A DNA stretch of 64,000 bases from Micromussa lordhowensis (taxonomy: Eukaryota > Cnidaria > Anthozoa > Scleractinia > Lobophylliidae). The stretch covers positions 22,589,221-22,653,220 of the forward strand of contig OZ026597.1 in the NCBI GenBank assembly GCA_964020085.1, read 5' to 3'. The notes beneath the pieces were generated by a model. It saw nothing but the letters and a program-made list of their open reading frames with translations. It was not told the DNA's origin and searched no databases. The position numbers were made by a program, and so were the translations under genes. Shown here one piece after another: positions 50,101 to 62,000 of this stretch. Within the stretch, counting starts at the first letter, position 1; each line of letters opens with the position of its first letter.

Positions 50101-53100
50101 AGAAATCAGTGTCTTCAAGTCAATGCGAAGTGTATAAATGCCAAAATAATGTCGTAATGACGAGTGGACTTTCCGGTGCACCAACGCATTGGAAATGCCA
50201 CAATAAAAATCAATCAGCGTATTTACTCTAATACCAACCCCTTTCTTTTCTTCAAAATTTTGAAAATGAAGTCATCGATGATCGTCTCGCTTTCTTTTCG
50301 ATTCATCGACTATGAAATCGAAGGATACAAGTTATATAGCAATAGGCGTTTTTCGTTCGAAAATATAACGAACAGAAAATTGTTTAGAACCGGCTATTCC
50401 AATACGGGATAAAATGAATTTTGTATTATGCAATCGATTTAACCAGCTAAAACAAATGAGCTTGAACTACAAGTCAATTCTCGCTATGATTAACTTTTTG
50501 ATACAATGAAAGAACGACTAATTGTTTTACAATTAAGTCTGAAACGTGTTAACGTTTTTTGGGGGTAGTTTTTTTGGTGTGCTTTGGTTTGCGTAGGTTT
50601 TTCTTGCCTAGAAAGCAGGCAATCGCTAAATAATCAATTTACTGCCTTCAAAAGACAAATAACGACTGAAATTTTATGTAAATCCTGTTGTCTTTTCTCA
50701 ATTTCTTCCAGTACCGCGGGTTAGGTGTTTTGAATTCTGTGAAAATGACAGATGGCCATTTACACAGCAAACAGCAGAGGAAACGACTTTCTTTTGTATC
50801 ACCAAAGGAAATGTTGTACTTTGATAAATGAAATTTATCGCTTCTTTATTTATCCGTAATTTGCAAGCATTTATTCTATTGAAAGCCTAAAGACGTGAAA
50901 TGAAAGCAGGGTGATTTGCTAGCTGTTAAGAAACGCATACAAGCTGAAACTAAAAGACGGCGGCGGAGAAAAAACAGTAACGAGTAATTCTGCAAATTAA
51001 ACAATGAGCATGAATTTGAACGGCTAAAGAGCCTTTTGCTGAAGTGTGAGGAAAGTGAAAATCGAGGCAGCCACTTGATAGATAGTCGTTCAAAACATGA
51101 ATATAGTTATTATAAGCAACAGAGGATTTACGCAAACCTTCTGTATTAAGCTCAAGTTTCAACCAAAATGGACCATATTGACTTAAAAGATAAGCATCTT
51201 CGAGAGAACAAGTTGAAGGATTTTGCGATTTGTATTTTTTTGTAATGACTGTAAAAAGATCTTCCACAAAAGAGATGATAAATCTCTTGTAGATGTCTCG
51301 TTAACAAAGGAGATTGTAAAATCTTCGGAAAAATCCAATGAACTCTTAAATGTCAAAGTTATCAATCTTCAAAACAAAATGAACAGTGATAAATTGAACT
51401 GGTGTAGATCTTAACACCAAAAAAAAAATAAACCCGTGTGGGTTAAAAACGAAGTGAGCGTACGCCGAATTGTACCACTAGCAAAGTTCTTTGATCTATC
51501 TAAGTTTATAGTTCAGATTTGAATAAAAGTAAGTTGTTGATCGTAAGCTGAGTAGAACAGTAAAAACCCAATATTTTTTTAACGTTTAGAATTTAGGTAC
51601 ACTTTGTACTTTAAATGACGTTTTCATGGAGTAAACTCAATAAATTATGTGTCTTTTTCCTTGAATAGTCGCGAGTCCAATCCAGCATTTCTTTTCCAAT
51701 CAGGACATTCTTTGTGTCAGCCATATGGTGAGATATATCTTTTACGACTGTAAGGCAACTTAAAATTTTAGTCCAAGCTTTTCCACAATAAATAAGCCCT
51801 CGATTGCTGTAAGTTAGATATGTGCTCCCGGTGTATTAGACAAAGTTAAAAAGCACTGTCCTTAATTACTCCTTTGCTTTCGTGTCCCGTGTAGTACTTT
51901 GTTGTTTTGCTTATGTATTATGGGGCGTGGAGACTTGTAGTGAAAGGAAAAATAACACGGAACATTTACACTTGTATCAGTTTGTTATCTTCGCTCAGTA
52001 CTATTCTGCTTCTATTGAGACAACTGATTGTATAAATACGACCAAGTGAAGGTCGAAGTCAGGAAATATTGTCAGTGAAGGGAGCAAATCACGAAATCGA
52101 CCCTGAGTAATTTTAATAGTTTTAATTTCTGATCAAACTTCCTTGGAAATACGTGTTACTTTTGCATCATAATTTGATTGTATTCCTGCGTCGGAGTTAG
52201 ACTCTCTTTAATTACACGTCGATAACTTTTGTACTGCGGCTATTTTGACACGATTCCACGTTTCCGAGTCGTCAAATGATAGAAATTTTGTTCGGTCTGC
52301 TGACGTTCGCCGCTCGCATCACTAATTGGTTCAGCTTTCACACTAAAATCACGAAATGAAAATCTACATTCAGGTAAGATGTACCCTGAAAGTCCTAAGA
52401 CCAGGCAATACCCGTTTAATTTTAATCGGATTGTTGAAACGTCCCTCCAGCTACTCTTATCCAGTGGGTGCTTGAGGTTTCAAGCGAGAGTTCTTGTTCG
52501 TAAAAAATCTCTTTCGTGCAAATTAAACGTGAGGTTAGGTTAAAGATGTAGGCGTGTCCGAACGAAAAAAGAAAAACTTCGACGGGTCTATGACAAATTC
52601 CTTGTGATGGAATGGTGACCTTTTGCCTTAGAAATCCTAGACAAATTCAACTTCTCGATCATTGAGGAATATGTAGAAATTTAGGTGGATAAACAAAGCT
52701 ATGACCTTTTCACGCTCAACTGTTCGCCACGACCGCAATTATGATTTTGCATTCATTTAGAACTTTCCAAAGTGTCAACAACACGTACGAGGCCTCTCAC
52801 TTCACCAAAATAACCCCCTGTAAAGAGAAAAACAACAGCTACTACGTGTTTGCTAAAGCCCGAAAAATACCCTCGGTCATTAAACATTCTTGCACTTGAG
52901 ATCCTTGATTTCTTTTATCAATTAAACTTACCTGAAATCAACGTGAACCTTTAGGCTCGATAGAGGACGAGAATTTTTTTGCCTCGAGGCGAAAAACTGT
53001 AAACATAGGTTAACCTTCGATTAAAAACTCGACTAGGGATGTTTTAATCGACAATGGCTGCAATATACTGATATTGAGCCATTTAAAAGTTACTTGAAAT

Positions 53101-55930
53101 AGACAGAGAGGTTTACAAAGATTGTATAGGTCGTTAGATTGCTTTTCAGTTGCAGAAGTCTATATCTCCTTTTTGCACCAGTTGAAGCTTTCAGGAATCG
53201 GTGCAGTATCCCCTGTCCGTAGCCCTCTAGTATATGTTTGTAAATATATATTAGTTTTATTACTGAATTACCATCTCTTGTGCTGATCTCAACGTTAAAA
53301 AGGTTGGAGTTTAACTTTAACTTTTTTGTTATTTTAATATTAAGAAGTCAACGAAACGACGGAACTTAGCTCAGCATTACTTTTTTTGTAAACTTGGGTT
53401 GTACCGGATATGACGGGTAGCAGAAACACATCCGTGCTTTAAGTGTGGCGAAGGCAAAGCCTTGTTGAACATCAGCTAAACACTCCTTTAAATATCGATA
53501 AATAAAAGTAAGGTCATGTATTTCAGTGATAACGTAAAAATTGGGCTACAAAACTCTCAATTAATTTCATAAGATTTGTCATGTTAAGTGTGCTTTAAGA
53601 CGACATGCTCTGCAACTGAAACTCTTCATTAATTCTTTTGGCCATAAGTTCTCACGGGCCAGAAGTCCGCTCTTGTAAATAATTACAACTCAAAACACGT
53701 ATGATTTCAGTGATACGTACTGAAGTTACGAGCAAGTCAGTTCTTTGGTGACGTTACTTTTATATATTGTTTATTTGTGTGAAGTCTAATTGACGATTAA
53801 ACTTTTTTTTAAAACTTTAAACATTTTTCTCCTCAGTCTTTACTGATTACGCAATACCTGTGTAAGCCACTACCTAGAGCATCTACCATTTGCACCAGTA
53901 CTGACCTTTTGAGATCTCTATTTCACTACTTTTTTTATGATTTAAATCTTCAAAAAGACTTATATCTTGTTGCATCATGGAAATATATTATCTAGTTTAT
54001 GTCTTGGAAACAGAATGTTAGTCAACTTGGCAGATTTGAAATTATTAAAGTGTGTATATATTTTTTTTTTTTTTGGTAAATAATAGTAGGGCTTCACAGT
54101 GTTCTGAAAGCGTCCTCTTCTGTGTGGGCATGAAATGCACAATTCATACCTCAAGGAATTTTAAACATAAGCAACGTCTTTTTACCTTATCGTTTCATGC
54201 CAAAACGCTTGGTATATTCACAGTTTGACACTTTGGAATTTCAGTTTCAAGAATGCAAGCTATGAGTCCCCTTCACAAAATGCGTGATGTTCAGAGCCTG
54301 AAATCCTGTCCACTTGTCGGGGTCAATGATTTTGACCCCATTTGGAAGACTTAGCGAATAGGAAACTATATTCATCGTTGCTGTCGTCATTCGCCGCAAA
54401 TTAATCAGCAGAAGAACCTTTTGTAAGAACCTCTGGCTATTTTTGTCGCTACTTCAGCTCGTTTTAGAGTAATCTACCAACGCACAGCCATATATCTTAT
54501 GGTTTAAACCGCAATGTATGCGTGTGAGCTAAAATAAATCAGCGATGAATTACAATCTCATTAGTTACCTTAAATTGTGGTGTCCATTCAAGTTAAGTCG
54601 ATTCGCAAGTCATCCGTGTAAGTGGATTTGCTGACAGCTTTCACACGAGCATCTTTTGACAACAACTTCCAACACAAAGGAAATGGATTGTAGTGTCAAG
54701 ATATCCGGAATCGCTGCATTTAGCTTAGTTTATTTTCTTCTTGTGAGGTCTTTACAATGCAGATCACAAGCATACATTTTGTGTTAAGTTGCGAAAACTC
54801 ATCGGCTCTTGTGAAAAGGTTTTATAGCCATTCTCCGCCTTCGACTTTCAACGTGACAATGGCTAATTTGTTGTATATACAAAATCCACTGGGTGCTTTT
54901 ATTGTAAACTGCTGATTAAATTAACGAAAAATCCCTTTTGTTTTGGACAAACTGAAGAGTGCAGTTGACAGATTCGAGAAGAAACAAATCGTCTCACTAA
55001 GACTGTAGACACAGAGTGCGAATGTTGCGTGGAAACTCTGTTTAAATGAACTATTTCAAGCCTGGAGCGCAATGCATTTGCATCAGTCACGTTCACAGGA
55101 AAGAGAGAAATTAGAAATTAGAATTTATTCTTTTCCATTTCGTGCAGACACAAAAGTTGAAGTCGAACTATTGTTCTCTTTGCTGATAATGTCCTCTCTG
55201 GAGAGCATTTCCAACACCTTGCTTGTCAACCTGTCATCATTAATCATTCGCTAAGACTAAGAGCGTTATGTAAATAAGACTGTCTCCTTTTGCACCTTGT
55301 TTTGCTTATGGGCGCGCGAATTTTCCATTACCTAAACCGACCAGTAAAAAGCGCGAAAACAAATCTCATTTCCATTTGCTACAATGAAAGCGTGTTGACG
55401 TGTGATAAGTTTCGGAAGCCACGCAAACGTTATCTATTTTCTCTTTTAATTTCGTGACACCTGTTGTCAATGTTTACTAAACTCGGTCACGATGGAAACT
55501 GTTCTTTTCAGGCGGAGTCCTCTTTGATCGCTCAAAAGCTAGGCCCAGCTAGGCCAACGCGATGCAAAAACCGTGATAAGAATGTAAGCCCTTGACTTTG
55601 AACTAAACAATGCCCGTTTTCATTCTTGCACTTTACAAATGGTGGACGCTGGCTGCATGACTGTCGTTGAAGAGCCTAATTGTCAACGGCATAATAAAGC
55701 TCCACCCATTTTCAAAAAGTGAATAATGCTTGGCTTTTTATAGTCTGCTTGAATGAATTCACAATATAATTAGATTTAGACTTCAAGAGTCAGCAAATTA
55801 CAGATTAAAAGTGACTTCTCCCATGAGGATAGTCATTAACTATTAATTGAGCCTCCAAATGTACGTAACACAGGAAATACATAAATTCACGAAAACAATG
55901 GGCCCACTAAAAGACCGTGTCCACATCACT
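47145..55930. other. 9-kb gene desert upstream of the recombinase-derived gene
   Basis: Strongly AT-rich with no domain-bearing ORF, no large inverted-repeat element and only minor microsatellites (an AT run near 48268-48287). The scarcity of MITEs contrasts with the rest of the window and suggests regulatory DNA or introns of an unseen transcript. Confidence 0.45.
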
Positions 55931-55939
55931 ACGTAGGGG

Positions 55940-55974
55940 TATAAATACGCGCGCGGAAAGGAAACCTGTCATTC
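55940..55974 (+). promoter_or_regulatory. TATA box plus initiator of the 56-kb gene
   Basis: TATAAATA at 55940-55947 and TCATTC at 55969-55974. Taking the A at 55971 as +1 puts the TATA at -31, the canonical spacing, and TCATTC fits the TCAKTY initiator. The 5' UTR would be about 59 nt and intronless. Confidence 0.75.
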
Positions 55975-55976
55975 AG

Positions 55977-55999
55977 ATGCGTCGAGGATGAAAGCTTGA
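55977..55999 (+). other. Two overlapping upstream ORFs
   Basis: uORF1 (55977-55991) encodes MRRG and its stop overlaps the ATG of uORF2 (55988-55999, MKA) in an ATGA arrangement. Both lie in the predicted leader. The first ATG is only about 6 nt from the predicted cap site and is likely bypassed often. Confidence 0.55.
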
Positions 56000-56029
56000 A
56001 ACACCTCGCCATAACGAACAAGTGTTGAA

Positions 56030-57715
56030 ATGAGTATCGACGGAGCCATGAGTACGTTTGGCTTGCCACCGTTCGACATTGGCCAAGATTTTAGTATTCC
56101 GCCTCATCTGCGCCACAACCCGGAAAATTTTAACCCTCACTTTTCCAACGCTCGTTTTCCACAGAACGGCATCTCGAACATTTTCAGAGCCGGGGATGGT
56201 GGCCGGCACATGAACATGAGTAACGGAATAGAAGGCATTTCTGAGATGGACGAGACCGAGCTGCCCATTTCTGCCGCAATGAATGAACATTATTTAACTT
56301 CGGGGCCAACGACGCTTGGTTGCACACAACAACAACACAGCGCTTTACATTCTACGGTCCCTCCACTGCAGTCCGCTAATTTTTTCTCCGAACCAGTGAC
56401 GTCCGAAGCGGACTCTTATCCAAAAGAAATGTCGTTCCCGACCATGGATTTCAGTATAAAGAACGAGCCTGAACCTCGATTTCACCCCAACCTGACTTCT
56501 GCTATCTCAAGCATATCGAGTGCGCTTCAACCGGCTAAGCCAAACATAATGCGGTCGATTTATGGCCCCAACTTAAATCCTTCGTTTCCCGATCCAGCCG
56601 CCCAGTCGATGTACACTTACATCCGCCAAACACCGGTAAGTGACGAGTCAAAAGCACCGCAGTTTTACCGACCGTTTCCCGGCTTCCCGCCGTTTGATCC
56701 ACCAGAGTCCATTCAAGATAATCACGGCTTTTCAAAGTCAGAAGACAGCAGAATATTCCCCCCGGTTCCCGGCAGCCACAGACCTCAAATTATCGAGCGA
56801 CAAAAGGGCCAAGTTCCCAACCGAGCGGACGCCCACGACGTCGAAGATGTTGACGACGCTAACCGGTGTAAAAATACCGTTGAAGGCACTAAAACATCCG
56901 TGAGAAGACTAAAGAAGTGGTACAAAGACAAGTATGGCAAATCTGTTGACATGAACACAGTTACCCGTCAAATGGCCATGGAAATGTTGAAAGACTTCTT
57001 TCTTGAGATTCGTGACACACGGCCAGGCAAAGAAGGAAACGAGTACGAGCCTGTGACGCTCACGACATATAGAAATGGACTGAGGAGATATTTCCTCGAA
57101 AGAAAATGTCCTCCAGCGGTAGAGAATTTCGATTTGGCTGACAGAGAATTCGACGTGGTTAACTACGGGCTAGTATCAAAGAGGAACGAGTTGAAACGCA
57201 AAGGGAAAGGAAATCACCCTAATGTCGTGGAAAGCATCACCGAAGAGCAGTTGGAGAGAATGTGGGCTTCTGGAGCCATCGGAGTGCACGCTCCACGACC
57301 ATTGTTGCGTTTACAGTGGTGGATTAACACAGTCAGCCATGGGATTAGAGGACGCATGGCCCACCACGACCTGAGCATCGATGACTTTCGCATTTCCCGC
57401 GGCCCCGACGGCAAGATCATCATCGATCACATGAAAGCTGGTTCAAACAAAAGGCCACGAGCCGACGACGAGAAAGACAACCCAAGAAGTAAAAAGAAGT
57501 GTAAGGCACGAGTAGCGGCCACCGATGGAAGCGAACGAGACCCCGTTCGTGCATTCGAGGTGTACCTGCGCCACCGTCCACCTGGTATATCGTCGTTTTA
57601 TCTCACCCCCAAGCACAAGCCTAAGGGAGATATCTGGTTCAACAAAGTACCAATGGGCAAGAATTCCATCGGCAGAATTATGAGAGAGATCAAGGCAATC
57701 GCAGGAATAGGATAA
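56030..57715 (+). CDS. Single-exon protein with Crypton-derived tyrosine-recombinase-like domain, 561 aa
   Basis: Residues 1-275 are Pro/Ser/Asn-rich and predicted disordered, with a SUMO-type IKNE motif near 144. Residues 280-360 form a core-binding-like helical segment (NTVEGTKTSVRRLKKWYKDK, LTTYRNGLRRYFLERK). About 400-561 is the DUF3504-type catalytic fold (QLERMWASGAIG, NTVSHGIRGRMAHHDLSIDDFR, a Lys-rich insert, DPVRAFEVYLRHRPP, DIWFNKVPMGKNSIGRIM). This domain derives from Crypton DNA transposons and occurs in ZMYM, QRICH1 and KCTD1-type proteins. The first catalytic Arg (GIRGR) is present. The protein ends AGIG just where the NHxxR...Y part should start, so recombination is unlikely. 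ATG has a purine at -3, and a second ATG lies 9 nt on. The AATAAA at 59015 would give a 1.3-kb 3' UTR. DNA-binding or regulatory function is inferred. Confidence 0.85.
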   Translation: MSIDGAMSTFGLPPFDIGQDFSIPPHLRHNPENFNPHFSNARFPQNGISNIFRAGDGGRHMNMSNGIEGISEMDETELPISAAMNEHYLTSGPTTLGCTQQQHSALHSTVPPLQSANFFSEPVTSEADSYPKEMSFPTMDFSIKNEPEPRFHPNLTSAISSISSALQPAKPNIMRSIYGPNLNPSFPDPAAQSMYTYIRQTPVSDESKAPQFYRPFPGFPPFDPPESIQDNHGFSKSEDSRIFPPVPGSHRPQIIERQKGQVPNRADAHDVEDVDDANRCKNTVEGTKTSVRRLKKWYKDKYGKSVDMNTVTRQMAMEMLKDFFLEIRDTRPGKEGNEYEPVTLTTYRNGLRRYFLERKCPPAVENFDLADREFDVVNYGLVSKRNELKRKGKGNHPNVVESITEEQLERMWASGAIGVHAPRPLLRLQWWINTVSHGIRGRMAHHDLSIDDFRISRGPDGKIIIDHMKAGSNKRPRADDEKDNPRSKKKCKARVAATDGSERDPVRAFEVYLRHRPPGISSFYLTPKHKPKGDIWFNKVPMGKNSIGRIMREIKAIAGIG

Positions 57716-59014
57716 TATAGAGTACTTTCACGAAATACAGCATCGCTGGCTGCGAAAGAAACTTATTTAAGAGAAACATTACCTGCTGCTTTATAGGCAG
57801 CGCGCTAGGAACATTTCATTTGCAAAGAAAAGACCATAACAAAGGTCGACAACCTCGCCACAAAGAAAAGAGACTGGCAGAGATATGGTTTCAAACCATT
57901 TGCCGCAAATCGAAGAACTGATAGATTAGTAAGTAAACGAAACGAATGCTTCTGTTCTTTAAAAAGAAAAATCTTTAAAGTTTTATATTACGAAGATATG
58001 AAAAAGTTTTATGCTATTAAGAGTAAAAGAATTGGCTATTTGCGATATATATAAGGACGTTTTTGGTATATCATTGGGAAAAGGAGAATATTCAGTAATG
58101 TTTGTGAAATGAAGGGGACTCAAACAGTTCTCAATAGTACTTCGACTTGCCTGCAAGCATTTAAATAAGTATATAATATATAAATATATCTCAGTTGTAA
58201 ACAGTTAATGCTTGCTTAAGTTTACTTTCTATCGCATTTGATCCTTTTGATTCGAGACTCGTAAGAATTCTATGAAATATTATTTTGTCTTCCGAAATAC
58301 TACTACAGCGCCTGGCTTTGAAGAGCTGAGTATGTAAAGATTAGAAATGTCTTCTTGACGCCCTATCTTTACTATTCATAAAGGTTTCATTTAGAAGCCA
58401 CAGAAATTTTTAAGTAGTGAACTCGATTGTCTTCGTGTCGTTCGTTCTACTCTAATTCACACTTAGAGATGCCATGGAGGGCTTCTTCAATACATAAACG
58501 CCAATAGATGTAACCTTCTTTTTTTAAAACAACACTTTATACGAAAAAGAAAATATATATATAATATAAAAAAGAAGTAACAAAGAAAGAACTTTCAAAA
58601 GCCAGCACGATTAGCTGTGAAAGAGGCGTTTCTTCACACGTATGTTCATAAAACATCACAATCTACAAACGAGATTTCAAAAGTTGAAAGATAAGAAAAT
58701 GTGCTAGCTTATAACGATTTATTGTAAGGAATATATTTTTATCAAAATAAGCGAGGAGTGTTAAAATTTTCATTTAGGTCGCTTCACATCGTCGCAGTGT
58801 GAAAGGCGTCATGTTCATTAGCTGTAGTTTAAATTTTAGATAGAATTAAATTCCATTGTACATAAATTTACAGTTGCTTTTATTAGTTTGTATTAATTCT
58901 CTAAATGTGCTCGTGAGAGCTTTTCATTTGTCGTAAAAAGTACGCCATGAACGGAAGAGAGGTGGAACAAATCGTAGAATTCAAATGTATATAGATAACA
59001 GTTCACCATTGTTT

Positions 59015-59020
59015 AATAAA
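59015..59020 (+). other. Candidate poly(A) signal of the 56-kb gene
   Basis: AATAAA followed within 30 nt by a T/GT-rich stretch (TTTGTTTTACTGATG). It lies about 1.3 kb past the stop, and the intervening DNA is AT-rich as expected of a 3' UTR. Confidence 0.4.
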
Positions 59021-62000
59021 GAGATGGGACGAAACTAGCTTTGTTTTACTGATGCGAGATTATTTCTATCTGCGTTTGAATCAGTTTATTGTTCAGATAA
59101 GTAAAGGCTGGTGAAAGGGCTCTAAACTAGATCAGACTATCTCAGAAGGGGATTAAGTAGCTTGCTTTCTGCCATTTCCCTCAGTCGTTAAGCAATTCTT
59201 GAAGCGTTTATTTACCCGTTTAAGTTTTATATACCGTTGAAGAAACGAATTTGTTTTCGTAACATATTTTTTTTGCAAGGAAATTTAGTTCGCTATATTT
59301 TTATCTAACAAAGATCTGGCTTCAAAAGAGATAGGATTTTTTGGCAATAAAATTTAGCTTTCACAAATACAGTTTTGAATTTGAAACCTTACAAACAAAA
59401 TGGACTGATCTCTTTGAATTATATTTCGTTACTTCGTTCTTAAATGTTTTCATCTCACTTTGGTTATGCAATTTTACTTCTCGTGCATCCTGTGGGCGTT
59501 TACAAAACCTTTTTTTTAAAGTTAGTTTACCCTCCAGGAACTATTGACAAACTGTAATGTCTATTTTAGATCACGGTCTCTATGTTAATGGCCATCGGGT
59601 TTTGTCGTTACAATAAACTGATTTCTTTTCTTTTAACTCCTAAAGGAGGTATAATTCTAAAAAGGCAAGCAATGAAGTGCTTGGCTGATCGGTGATTTAT
59701 TGAACTGAATTAACGGGCAATTTTGAAAAGCTTTCGTGAGTTGCTATGATGTTGTTTTGACTCTTACGACAACCACACGGCAACAGTTTCGTGACTGCTA
59801 AATTGCCCTTCCGTCAAAAAAACTCCCTTTGACGCATGTCAAACTCAGCGTCTCAATAGCAAACGACCCGCACAACAAAGCATACCGAAACAACTTCTGC
59901 CACTTAGACCAAGGAAACTAGCACCAATATACTCTTCATTCCCGTGGTAAAATTCCAGTTCTTTTTCTTGAGGGACTGCTCGAATTTTCCGTCAAAGTAA
60001 TTTGCGGTTGCCGTGTATGGGAACTGGCGGAGTAAGGGGTAAATTGCTTCAAGAGGGTGATTACGATAATAACGGCCAGTAGTAGACCAATATAACGGTC
60101 GCACGGTTGACGTTTTTGTGGTCAGAGTTGCCGGCATCTCTAATAGTCGCTTCCTCGAAGTTCACTGTCTGTTACGTGACTTCACGGAATCCTTATAGTC
60201 AAAAGCCAGCTCGCATCTTTGTGGACCCCCGCCCATATCAGCGCAATTAAACGACGGCAGTGGAGAAAGGAATTCACTTACAAGAATAACAAACAAATGC
60301 ACAGGCACAATCTGATAGGATTTTTTTTTCGGCTAGAGTTTAGAGAAGTGCTTTAATGACGGATAAAGCTTTTAAAAACGGGTTGCCTTATGATTTACCC
60401 GCCCCTTGACGCGACAGTCTCCTATGCAAAGATAATCCTAGTCGTAGAAAACACGAGATTCGTTGAAGGTATGCCCTCTGTTGCAAAGAAAACGAGACCA
60501 TTTCAACGAGATTGTTCTTTTTCGTGATGACAGCATGTGATCGTGAGTCGAAGCTACAGACAATGCTTCTCCTAATGGGTCGTTAAAGCGTAGGACAATA
60601 AGTTGCGGCGACACATCCACGCAATAAAAATCTCAGCGTCCAATCAACGAAACTTGGCTGGACAAGATGTCTCGGTCCTCAGAAAAAAAAGACAAAATGC
60701 AATACACACGGGACGGACTTTGGTTCTTTAAAGCTGTCCCCATAACAACCCTCGCTACAAAGATATTATGGTGCCGAAACCAGTGGGTTTCATCTTGATA
60801 ACAGCAAAAAAGTCCTGCTTAGCTGAAACCACGTTTGATAAGAACAGCCTACTAGTAGGCAGAAGTTTTACCGCGGAAATTCTTGATCAACATAAGAGTT
60901 ATTTTCGTTTATTTAGCATCGTTCGTGATTTCCAAAGTCTGACTCCTTTTGAACAATAACCTGAGTGATAAAGACTAAGACCAAACCCATTGTTGCTCGA
61001 TAGCAGCCTCTGTTACCTGTCATTTCTTATCCTTGTTTTCAGTTAAATCTCAACTTAAATTGTGGCTCAATGTATATTTGAAAAACACGTTTCCTTTTAT
61101 ATCTTTAGGACTCCACCATGAGAATTTACCAAAATATTAATGAGCATATAAATAGACCGTACTCCTATCAACCCTTGAAGTATACTCTCACGCCGAGGCG
61201 TCACCCTTTCTCGTTGCGCACGGCAGAGTATTTCTGGCTTGTTTTTCAGTTCTTCCCTATAGTCATTTTAAGATGTTCTTCTTCTTAGACTACCATTATC
61301 GAGGCTATCTTTTCACTTATTAGTACACTGATGAGCTATATAGATGTAAGATGAAAATCAAGTAGTCAGATCGCGGTCACGTTTAATTCACTTACACCAT
61401 GTTTATACATGCTATATGTGTTTGCAACTGTGTATCTCTGATTTCCTCTTATATTTAGCGCTTTACTGTCATCTATGTAAGCCAGTATAGGAACTTAAGG
61501 GTTTACAGTCTTCGGGGATTGAGCTATTTGAACTCAGTGTTTGTGAATGTGTATGGCTGTGCCTTCACCTAACATTTAACGCCTTGTTTCTCCTAGTTAG
61601 CCACCATAAGACTTTGCATTTACAATCTTTAGAGAATCTATTGACGTAAGTCGCCGGATAGTGGTTCTCCGACTACACCGAGACTCTAAAAAAGTCACTT
61701 TAAGCTTGTTAAATACGACTAAGGTTGTTTGATTTTGATAACTACTGCATCCTGAGTAATACACACAGCCTGAACCTGTAACCAGTTAGCATTACTAATA
61801 CCAAGACATTATAGGGTCTTCTGCTTTCTTCGATGTGGATGTATGGCTCTCTCGTAAAACATTGTTTCTCTAGTTTTCTGGAGCGTGTTTGAAGAACGAC
61901 AATATGTTCTCTTCAGCAGAATCTTCTGGTGAAGTGACGGAATGAATGAGTTAGTGATATTGTTAATGTGTTGGCGGCATTTTTCGGTAGTGCTATATAT

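Noticed and set aside
56640..56903. 87-codon ORF in another frame of the recombinase-derived gene, and minus-strand ORFs nearby
   Set aside because: Shadows of the 561-codon frame.
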